NCBI RefSeq assembly: GCF_900100495.1
Contig: NZ_FNCT01000001.1
Span: 124,001 to 188,000 of the forward strand
DNA: 64,000 nt
Reading direction: 5' to 3'
Origin: Pseudomonas benzenivorans
GTDB lineage: Bacteria; Pseudomonadota; Gammaproteobacteria; Pseudomonadales; Pseudomonadaceae
Shown here: positions 38,234 through 45,152 of the stretch, piece after piece
Position numbering within the stretch: the stretch's first letter is position 1
How the letters are laid out: every line of letters begins with the position of its first letter
Notes under the pieces: model-generated
Database searches by the model: none
The model's input: only the letters and a program-made list of their open reading frames with translations
Told to the model about the DNA's origin: nothing
Position numbers and translations under genes: made by a program

Positions 38234-39058
38234 ATGGAACTCGATCCCTGGACTCATAGCCTGATTAGCGCGATGACTGCGCTCTGGACCAAGGTGGCCG
38301 GTTTTATCCCGAACCTGTTCGTGGCGCTGATCCTGGTGCTGCTCGGCTTTGTCGTAGCCAAACTGCTCGACACCTTGCTGTCCAAGCTGCTCGGCAAGTT
38401 GGGCCTGGATCGCCTGATGGCCGGGACCGGCCTGACCAAGCTACTCAGCCGCGCCGGCATCCAGGCGCCGGTCTCGACCCTGATCGGCAAGATCGTCTAC
38501 TGGTTCGTGTTGTTGATTTTCCTCGTCTCGGCCGCCGAGTCGCTTGGCCTGGAGCGGGTTTCGGCGACCCTCGATGTGCTCGCGCTGTATTTGCCGAAAG
38601 TCTTCGGTGCGGCCCTGGTCCTGCTCGCCGGTGTGCTGCTGGCGCAGTTGGTCAGCGGATTGGTGCGTGGCGCGGCCGAGGGCGTCGGACTCGACTATGC
38701 CAATGGCCTGGGGCGCATCGCCCAGGGCCTGGTGATCATCATCAGCATCTCGGTGGCGATCGGCCAGTTGGAAGTCAAGACCGACCTGTTGAACAATGTC
38801 ATCGCCATCGTGTTGATCTCGGTAGGCCTGGCGGTGGCGCTGGCGCTGGGCTTGGGCAGCCGGGAAATCGCCGGGCAGATCCTCGCCGGCATCTATGTGC
38901 GCGAGCTGTACCAGGTTGGGCAGCAAGTGCAGGTGGGTGAGGTGGAAGGGCAGATCGAAGAAATCGGCACGGTCAAGACTATCCTGCTAACCGATGCCGG
39001 CGAACTGGTCTCGGTGGCCAATCGCACCCTGCTCGAACAACGGGTGAGCAGTCGCTAA
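38234..39058 (+). CDS. cmpX: Mechanosensitive channel-like protein CmpX
   Basis: The 274-residue protein has four to five transmembrane helices (VAGFIPNLFVALILVLLGFV; KIVYWFVLLIFLVSAAESL; VFGAALVLLAGVLLAQLV; VIAIVLISVGLAVALALGLG) and a short MscS-like beta domain (LYQVGQQVQVGEVEGQIEEIG). In P. aeruginosa and P. fluorescens, cmpX affects membrane fluidity and SigX activity. It is encoded directly upstream of sigX. Confidence 0.9.
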   Translation: MELDPWTHSLISAMTALWTKVAGFIPNLFVALILVLLGFVVAKLLDTLLSKLLGKLGLDRLMAGTGLTKLLSRAGIQAPVSTLIGKIVYWFVLLIFLVSAAESLGLERVSATLDVLALYLPKVFGAALVLLAGVLLAQLVSGLVRGAAEGVGLDYANGLGRIAQGLVIIISISVAIGQLEVKTDLLNNVIAIVLISVGLAVALALGLGSREIAGQILAGIYVRELYQVGQQVQVGEVEGQIEEIGTVKTILLTDAGELVSVANRTLLEQRVSSR

Positions 39059-39150
39059 CGCGCCAATCCCTGCTAATCTATGCCGCCAACCCTGCAGCCT
39101 GGTCCACCAGGCGGTGGCGGCCTCTGTCCCGACTGTCGGCCCGACTCGTT

Positions 39151-39741
39151 TTGAATAAAGCCCAACCGTTGTCTATGCGTTATGACCCCCGCGAACTCTC
39201 CGACGAGGAGTTGGTGGCGCGTGCACATGACGAGTTGTTCCACATCACGCGTGCCTATGAAGAACTGATGCGCCGCTACCAGCGCACTTTATTCAATGTG
39301 TGCGCGCGTTATTTAGGGAACGAACGGGACGCGGATGATGTCTGTCAGGAGGTCATGCTTAAAGTTCTTTATGGCTTGAAGAACTTTGAGGGCAAATCGA
39401 AATTCAAGACCTGGCTGTACAGCATCACCTACAACGAGTGCATCACCCAGTACCGCAAGGAGCGCCGCAAGCGCCGCTTGATGGATGCGCTAAGTTTGGA
39501 TCCTTTGGAGGAGGCGTCCGAAGAAAAGACGCCCAAAGTGGAAGACCGTGGAGGCTTGGATCGTTGGCTGGTGCACGTCAATCCGATCGACCGGGAGATT
39601 CTGGTGCTACGTTTTGTCGCAGAGCTGGAGTTTCAGGAGATCGCCGACATCATGCACATGGGCCTGAGCGCCACGAAAATGCGCTACAAACGTGCGCTCG
39701 ACCGATTGCGTGAGAAGTTTGCAGGTATTACCGAAAGTTAG
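39151..39741 (+). CDS. sigX: ECF sigma factor SigX (TTG start)
   Basis: The 196-residue ECF sigma factor has region 2 (YQRTLFNVCARYLGNERDAD; KTWLYSITYNECITQYRKER) and region 4 (REILVLRFVAELEFQEIADI; LSATKMRYKRALDRLREKF). SigX controls oprF, fatty-acid synthesis and membrane fluidity in pseudomonads. There is no anti-sigma gene next to it. The TTG at 39151 gives the conserved NKAQPLS N-terminus; an ATG eight codons later is the alternative. Confidence 0.93.
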   Translation: MNKAQPLSMRYDPRELSDEELVARAHDELFHITRAYEELMRRYQRTLFNVCARYLGNERDADDVCQEVMLKVLYGLKNFEGKSKFKTWLYSITYNECITQYRKERRKRRLMDALSLDPLEEASEEKTPKVEDRGGLDRWLVHVNPIDREILVLRFVAELEFQEIADIMHMGLSATKMRYKRALDRLREKFAGITES

Positions 39742-39850
39742 TTCGGGGCAAGTTGTCTCAGGCGTAACGGCGAGTTCTGATAAACTTGCCGCCGATTTGC
39801 GTGCCTATCTGCGCGCGACTCAATCAATCACTAAGATGGGAATTTAACGG

Positions 39851-40834
39851 ATGAAACTGAAAAACACCTTAGGCGTAGTCATTGGCTCTCTTGTCGCGGC
39901 TTCCTCCATGGGCGTGCTGGCTCAAGGCCAAGGCGCAGTCGAGGTGGAGGGCTTTGTCAATCGCTACTTCGCCGACACCCAGCGTGACTTCGCTCACGAT
40001 GAAGGCAACCTGTTCGGCGGCAGCATCGGCTACTACCTGACCGACGACGTCGAGCTGGCACTGTCCTACGGCGAGTACCACGACCTGCGTGGCGATGGCG
40101 CTCTCGGCAGCAAGAACATCAAGGGCAACCTGAGCGACCTGAAGGCCATCTACCACTTCGGCCAGCCGGCTGCGGGCCTGCGTCCCTACGTCTCTGCCGG
40201 CTTCGGCCACCAGAGCATCGGCGACGCCAACAGCGGTGGTCGTAACCACTCCACCCTGGCCATCGCCGGTGCCGGTGCCAAGTACTACTTCACCGAAATG
40301 TTCTACGCCCGTGCCGGCGTCGACGCTCTGTACAACATCGACCAGGGCGACACCGAGTGGCAAGCCGGCGTTGGCGTCGGTCTGAACTTCGGCGGCAGCA
40401 CCACCCCGGCCCCGGCTCCCGAGCCGGTAGCCGCCGCGCCGGAAGCGATGCCCGAGCCCGCTCCGGTCGAAGAACCGGCCCAGGTGGTGCGTGTCGAGCT
40501 GGACGTGAAGTTCGACTTCGACAAGGCCCAGGTCAAGGAAGAAAGCTACGGCGACATCAAGAACCTGGCTGACTTCATGAAGCAGTATCCGCAAACCACC
40601 ACCACCGTTGAAGGTCACACCGACTCCGCCGGTAGCGACAGCTACAACCAGAAGCTGTCGGAGAAGCGTGCCAACGCCGTTCGCGACGTTCTGGTCAACC
40701 AGTACGGTGTGGAAGGCGAGCGTGTCAACGCAGCCGCTTACGGCGAAACACAGCCGGTTGCCGATAACGCGACCGAGGCTGGCCGCGCCGTCAACCGTCG
40801 CGTTGAAGCCGAAGTGGAAGCCCAAGTCCAGTAA
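39851..40834 (+). CDS. oprF: Major outer membrane porin OprF
   Basis: The 327-residue protein has a signal peptide (MKLKNTLGVVIGSLVAASSM, cleavage after VLA), an N-terminal eight-strand barrel (residues about 25-180), a proline/alanine hinge (PAPAPEPVAAAPEAMPEPAP) and a C-terminal OmpA-like peptidoglycan-binding domain (VKFDFDKAQVKEES; TVEGHTDSAGSDSYN; LSEKRANAVRD). It is the structural porin of Pseudomonas. The 109-bp upstream gap contains an 8-bp inverted repeat (39747-39754 / 39783-39790) enclosing GTAAC, a possible SigX -35. Confidence 0.97.
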   Translation: MKLKNTLGVVIGSLVAASSMGVLAQGQGAVEVEGFVNRYFADTQRDFAHDEGNLFGGSIGYYLTDDVELALSYGEYHDLRGDGALGSKNIKGNLSDLKAIYHFGQPAAGLRPYVSAGFGHQSIGDANSGGRNHSTLAIAGAGAKYYFTEMFYARAGVDALYNIDQGDTEWQAGVGVGLNFGGSTTPAPAPEPVAAAPEAMPEPAPVEEPAQVVRVELDVKFDFDKAQVKEESYGDIKNLADFMKQYPQTTTTVEGHTDSAGSDSYNQKLSEKRANAVRDVLVNQYGVEGERVNAAAYGETQPVADNATEAGRAVNRRVEAEVEAQVQ

Positions 40835-40852
40835 TTGGTCTCAGGCTGCTAG

Positions 40853-40880
40853 GAAAAACCCGGCTCCGGCCGGGTTTTTC
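40853..40880 (+). terminator. Intrinsic terminator of oprF
   Basis: GAAAAACCCGGC and GCCGGGTTTTTC form a 12-bp stem with a four-base loop, 18 bp after the oprF stop. Confidence 0.92.
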
Positions 40881-41163
40881 TTTGCCCGGAAAAGCCCATC
40901 GCGCAGCGATGGCATCTGATCCCCCTCTCCCTCCGGGAGAGGGTGGCCGAAGGCCGGGTGAGGGCGCTTTTCGCTGGCTCCTCTCCCTCACCCCTGGCCC
41001 CTCGGCTTTGGCATCCTGCGTCGCCCTACCTCCTGCATCCATGCAGTCGTCTCCCGGAGGCAGAGGGGAACTGACCGAGCAATGTCTGCAGTAGCAGTGC
41101 TCCCTTCTCAGCCCAGCGCGCAGCGATGGCATCCCCGCAAGCTGTCGCACGCGGCGAAGAAAC
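40881..41163. repeat. Gene-free spacer with a direct repeat and CCCTCTCC-type palindromes
   Basis: The spacer between oprF and cobA has no plausible gene. A 17-bp direct repeat (CGCGCAGCGATGGCATC) lies at 40900-40916 and 41117-41133. Between the copies are CCCTCTCCCTCCGGGAGAGG, GGCCGAAGGCC and CTCTCCCTCACCC-type segments that can fold into hairpins. This kind of CCCTCTCC/GGGTGAGGG element is frequent in GC-rich gammaproteobacteria. Confidence 0.6.
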
Positions 41164-41186
41164 AAAAAGCCCGGCCAGGGCCGGGC
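41164..41186 (-). terminator. Intrinsic terminator of the nirB-nirD-nasC-cobA unit
   Basis: On the minus strand GCCCGGC / GCCGGGC pair around a short loop, followed by five T residues, 28 bp after the cobA stop. Confidence 0.75.
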
Positions 41187-41213
41187 AAGAACAACTCCGC
41201 AGGAGCGAAGTGG

Positions 41214-41951
41214 TTAGGCGCTCGCCGCCAGGGCCAGCATCTGCTGTTCGGCCGCGACCTGGCCGATCACCAGGATGGCGGGGCTCTGCAGGTGGAAGGC
41301 TAGGGCATCCCTGTGCATCGCGGCCAGCGAGCTGCGGCACTCGCGCTGTTGCGGCAGCGAGGCGTTTTCGATCATCGCCACCGGCATGTCGGCGCGCATG
41401 CCGCCAGCCAGCAGGCTTTCGCGGATTTCCGGCAATTTGGCCACGCCCATGTAGACCACCAGGGTGGTGCCACCCTGGGCCAGGGCCTGCCAGTCCAGCG
41501 TGCTGTCGTCCTGGGTGTGGGCGGTGACCAGGGTCACGCCGCGGGCGATGCCGCGCAGGGTCAGGGGGATGCCGCAGTTGGTGGCACCGGCAAGGCCGGC
41601 GGTGATGCCGTTGACCATCTCCACTTCGATGCCGTGGGCGCTGAGCCAGTCGGCTTCCTCGCTGCCGCGGCCGAAGATGCACGGATCGCCGCCTTTCAGG
41701 CGCACCACGCATTTGCCCTGGCGCGCGTAACGCAGCATCAGGCGATGGATGAAGGCCTGGGGCGTGGAGCGGCAGCCGCCACGCTTGCCCACCGACACCA
41801 CCCGTGCATCCGGGCAATGTTCGAGGACGGCGGGGTTGACCAGGTCGTCGATCATCACGATCTCGGCCTGCTTCAGGGCTTTTACCGCTTTCAGGGTGAG
41901 CAATTCCGGATCACCGGGGCCTGCGCCTACCAGCCAGACTTTTGCGTTCAT
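41214..41951 (-). CDS. cobA: Uroporphyrinogen-III C-methyltransferase
   Basis: The 245-residue SAM-dependent enzyme makes precorrin-2, the precursor of siroheme needed by NirB. Motifs: VWLVGAGPGDPELLTLKA, VVRLKGGDPCIFGRGSEE and ITAGLAGATNCGIPLT. The open frame reaches 42116, but the ATG at 41951 gives the conserved N-terminus MNAKVWLVGAG. It is the last gene of the nitrite/nitrate reductase operon, 86 bp after nasC with a REP-like palindrome between. Confidence 0.95.
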   Translation of the reverse strand: MNAKVWLVGAGPGDPELLTLKAVKALKQAEIVMIDDLVNPAVLEHCPDARVVSVGKRGGCRSTPQAFIHRLMLRYARQGKCVVRLKGGDPCIFGRGSEEADWLSAHGIEVEMVNGITAGLAGATNCGIPLTLRGIARGVTLVTAHTQDDSTLDWQALAQGGTTLVVYMGVAKLPEIRESLLAGGMRADMPVAMIENASLPQQRECRSSLAAMHRDALAFHLQSPAILVIGQVAAEQQMLALAASA

Positions 41952-41964
41952 ACGGCATTCCTCT

Positions 41965-42036
41965 CGTAGGGTGCGCCGTGCGCACCAAATTGTCGGGGTT
42001 GGTGCGCGTGGCCTAGGCGGCCCCGCGCACCCTACG
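41965..42036. repeat. REPIN-like palindrome, nasC/cobA junction
   Basis: The element opens with CGTAGGGTGCGC and closes with GCGCACCCTACG (12-bp perfect terminal stem), with further complementary GTGCGCACCA / TGGTGCGCG segments inside. It fills almost the whole intergenic gap inside an operon. Confidence 0.78.
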
Positions 42037-42037
42037 G

Positions 42038-44755
42038 TTATGCATTTGCCGCAATTGGCGGAGCGGCCAGCAGGCGCTTGATTTCCGGTACGCAGGAGCC
42101 GCAGCTGGTGCCGCACTTCAGCTCCTGTTTCAAGCCGTCGAGGTCGAGGCCGCGGGCGATGCCGGCGCTGATCGCGTCTTCACTGACGTTCAGGCAATTG
42201 CACAGGGTCTTGCTGGCCTTCTTGGTCGCGGCGGCGCCGGGCGGGGTGGACAGCGGGGCCAGCAACCAGCGGCGCAGGTCGGCGTCGGCCTGGCCTTCAC
42301 TCCACAGGCTTTTCAGCCAGTCGCGGGCGGCGGTCTCGCCGGCCAGACGGATGCTGACGATGCGGCCGTCCTCGATGCGCACGCGCTTGCCCACCGCCCG
42401 GCGCGGGTCGTCGTAGGCCAGTACCGGCCCCTCGTGCAGGCCCAGCAGGCGGTCGATCTGTGCCAGCAGCTCGGCTTCCGGGGCCTGTGCGGTCGCGGCA
42501 CGGATCACCAGGGCGGGGCGCTCGCGACCGGTGAGGGTGAGGTTGGCATAGGCGAACCCCTCGAACAGCGGGCGCAGGGCCTCGAAGCGCATCTGCACGT
42601 TGCCTTCGACCAGGGCGAACAGCTGCCAGGGCAACTCGACCTTTTCCACCTGGATGCCGGCGTGCTTGAGCTCGGGCTGCTTGGACAACGGATCGAAGGC
42701 CGGCAGGGTCAGCACGTTGCTGCCCAGGCCCTTGAGGAAGCGATTGCCCCAGTGCATCGGCAGATAGGCCTGGCCGGAGCGGATGGCCTCGTCTGGCTGG
42801 ACCGGGACGATCAGGCTGCCGCGCCGGCTGCGCACCTTGACCAGGTCGCCGGCCTGCAGGCGGCGTCGGCGCAGTTCGTCCGGGTGCAGGCTGAGTACGG
42901 CTTCCTCGACGTGGCCGAACAGCCGTGCGGCGGTGCCGGTGCGGCTCATGCCGTGCCATTGGTCGCGCAGGCGACCGGTATTGAGGGTCAGCGGGAAACG
43001 CGCCTCGCGCTTTTCCTTCGGCGCCCTATAGGGCTCGGCGAGAAACTGCGCGCGACCGCTGGCGGTGGGGAAGCGGCCGTCGCCATACAGGCGCGGCGTT
43101 CCCTGGCTGGCGCCGGCCGGGAACGGCCATTGCTGGGGGCCTTGGTTATCCAGGATGGCGTAGCTCAGGCCGCTGAGGTCGAGATCGCGATGCTGGGTCA
43201 GGTATTTGTATTCCTCGAACAGCGATGCGGGGCTGTCGAAGGCAAACAGGCTGGGCAGGCCGGGACGCAGCAGGAGCTCTAAACGACGGGCGAAATCGCT
43301 GGTGATCGCCCAGTCCGGCCGCGCCTCTGCGGGCGCTGGCACGGCGCGGCGCACGTGGCTGACGCGGCGCTCGGAGTTGGTCACGCTGCCTTCCTTCTCG
43401 CCCCAACTGGCGGCGGGCAGCAGCAGGTCGGCGTAGTGGCAGGTCTCGGTGGTGAAGAACGCTTCCTGCACCACGACGAAGGGACAGGCGGCCAGAGCCT
43501 CATGGATCTTGTTCTGATCCGGCAGGGACTGCGCCGGGTTGGTGCAGGCGATCCACAACGCCTTGATCTTGCCCTCGCGTACCGCGTCGAACAGCTCGAT
43601 GGCGGTCAGTCCGCTGCTTTCCGGGAGCTTGTCGACGCCCCAGTAGTCGGCGATTTCGGCGCGGTGCTTGGGGTTGGTGGCCTCGCGATGTCCCGGCAGC
43701 AGGTTGGCCAGGCTGCCGGTCTCGCGGCCGCCCATGGCATTCGGCTGGCCGGTGAGGGAGAAGGGGCCGGTACCGGGCTTGCCGATCTGTCCGGTGGCCA
43801 GGTGCAGGTTGATCAGCGCGCTGTTCTTGGCGCTGCCGGAGGAGGACTGGTTCAGCCCCATGCACCACAGCGAGAGGAAGCTCGGCGCGCTGCCGATCAT
43901 CCGTGCGCAGCTCTGCAGGTCGTCCACCGAGATGCCGCACAGCTCGGCGACCATCGCCGGGCTGTAGTCGCGTACCAGTGACTTCAGCGAATCGAAGCCT
44001 TCGGTGTGCTGGTCGATGAAGCGCCGGTCGATCCAGCCTTCCCACATCAGGATATGCAGGATGCCATGGAACAGCGCGACATCGGTGCCCGGCAGGATCG
44101 CCAGGTGCAGATCGGCCAGCTCGCAGGTGTCGGTACGGCGCGGGTCGATGACGATGATGCGCATATCCGGGCGCTTGGCCTTGGCCTCTTCGAGGCGGCG
44201 GAACAGCACCGGGTGGGCATAGGCCATGTTGCTGCCGGCGATCAGCAGGCAGTCGCTCTGCTCGATGTCCTCGTAGCTGCACGGCGGCGCATCGGCGCCG
44301 AGGCTGCGCTTGTAGCCGACCACCGCCGAGGACATGCACAGGCGCGAGTTGCTGTCGATGTTGTTGGTGCCGACCAGGGCCCGCGCCAGTTTGTTGAAGG
44401 CGTAGTAGTCCTCGGTCAGCAGTTGCCCGGAGATGTAGAAGGCCACGCTGTCCGGGCCGTGTTCGCGGATGGCGGCGGCGAACTGGTTGGCGGCATGGTC
44501 CAGGGCGCTGTCCCAGTCCGTGCGTGCACGGGCCAGACCCTTGCCCAGGCGCAGCTCGGGATAGAGGCCGCGGGCGTCGAGGTCGCCGGTCAGGTGCAGG
44601 GTCGAACCCTTGCTGCAGAGTTTGCCGAAGTTGGCAGGGTGGTCTGGATCGCCTTGGACGCCGAGGATCTTCTCGTCATCGTGTTCGATCAGCACACCAC
44701 AGCCCACGCCGCAGTAGCAGCAGGTGGAGGCGGTGATCTGATGGGGGTGGGTCAT
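42038..44755 (-). CDS. nasC: Assimilatory nitrate reductase, catalytic subunit
   Basis: The 905-residue molybdopterin enzyme reduces nitrate to nitrite in the cytoplasm. N-terminal [4Fe-4S] cysteines lie in TCCYCGVGCGVLI and KLCSKG; molybdopterin-binding segments include WCMGLNQSSSG and GQPNAMGGRETGS. The C-terminus carries a BFD-type [2Fe-2S] domain (LCNCLNVSE ... CGTSCGSCVPE), which links it to electron transfer from NirB-type or ferredoxin donors. The ATG at 44755 is chosen (MTHPHQITASTCCYCG) although the frame extends to 44833 through a repeat. Confidence 0.95.
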   Translation of the reverse strand: MTHPHQITASTCCYCGVGCGVLIEHDDEKILGVQGDPDHPANFGKLCSKGSTLHLTGDLDARGLYPELRLGKGLARARTDWDSALDHAANQFAAAIREHGPDSVAFYISGQLLTEDYYAFNKLARALVGTNNIDSNSRLCMSSAVVGYKRSLGADAPPCSYEDIEQSDCLLIAGSNMAYAHPVLFRRLEEAKAKRPDMRIIVIDPRRTDTCELADLHLAILPGTDVALFHGILHILMWEGWIDRRFIDQHTEGFDSLKSLVRDYSPAMVAELCGISVDDLQSCARMIGSAPSFLSLWCMGLNQSSSGSAKNSALINLHLATGQIGKPGTGPFSLTGQPNAMGGRETGSLANLLPGHREATNPKHRAEIADYWGVDKLPESSGLTAIELFDAVREGKIKALWIACTNPAQSLPDQNKIHEALAACPFVVVQEAFFTTETCHYADLLLPAASWGEKEGSVTNSERRVSHVRRAVPAPAEARPDWAITSDFARRLELLLRPGLPSLFAFDSPASLFEEYKYLTQHRDLDLSGLSYAILDNQGPQQWPFPAGASQGTPRLYGDGRFPTASGRAQFLAEPYRAPKEKREARFPLTLNTGRLRDQWHGMSRTGTAARLFGHVEEAVLSLHPDELRRRRLQAGDLVKVRSRRGSLIVPVQPDEAIRSGQAYLPMHWGNRFLKGLGSNVLTLPAFDPLSKQPELKHAGIQVEKVELPWQLFALVEGNVQMRFEALRPLFEGFAYANLTLTGRERPALVIRAATAQAPEAELLAQIDRLLGLHEGPVLAYDDPRRAVGKRVRIEDGRIVSIRLAGETAARDWLKSLWSEGQADADLRRWLLAPLSTPPGAAATKKASKTLCNCLNVSEDAISAGIARGLDLDGLKQELKCGTSCGSCVPEIKRLLAAPPIAANA

Positions 44756-44780
44756 GGCGTCATCTCTCTGCGCTAATCCC

Positions 44781-44815
44781 GTAGGCCGCGCCGGACCAGG
44801 TCCGGCGCGGCCTAC
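44781..44815. repeat. Perfect REP-type palindrome, nirD/nasC junction
   Basis: GTAGGCCGCGCCGGACC and its exact complement flank a single central base, so all 35 bases are palindromic. It lies within the operon between nirD and nasC and has the GTAG end. Confidence 0.8.
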
Positions 44816-44825
44816 AAATGAGCTG

Positions 44826-45152
44826 TCAGGCACATTTGGTCGCCGTGTTCAGCGTCAGCAGCACTCGGCCGTTCTCGACCTTCACTTGATGCCGGTGCGC
44901 ACAGCCGACATCCGGCGCTACCGCTTCGCCGGACTCCAGCTCGATCTGCCAGTTGTGCAGCGGGCAGGCCACGCGCTTGCCATAGATCAACCCCTGGGAC
45001 AGCGGGCCGCCCTTGTGCGGGCAGCGGTCGTCGAGGGCGAACACTTCATCGCCAGCGGTGCGGAAGATGGCGATGTCACCCTTGGGCCCGGCGACGATGC
45101 GCGAGCCGAGCACGTTGATCTCTTCCAGGGCGCAGATATCCAGCCAGCTCAT
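44826..45152 (-). CDS. nirD: Nitrite reductase (NADH) small subunit, Rieske-type
   Basis: The 108-residue NirD protein partners NirB. The Rieske cluster ligands are all present: CPHKGGPL (CxH) and CPLHNWQI (CxxH), although NirD of some bacteria has lost them. The start at 45152 overlaps the nirB stop by three bases. The reading frame continues far upstream through nirB but that is a shadow. Confidence 0.93.
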   Translation of the reverse strand: MSWLDICALEEINVLGSRIVAGPKGDIAIFRTAGDEVFALDDRCPHKGGPLSQGLIYGKRVACPLHNWQIELESGEAVAPDVGCAHRHQVKVENGRVLLTLNTATKCA

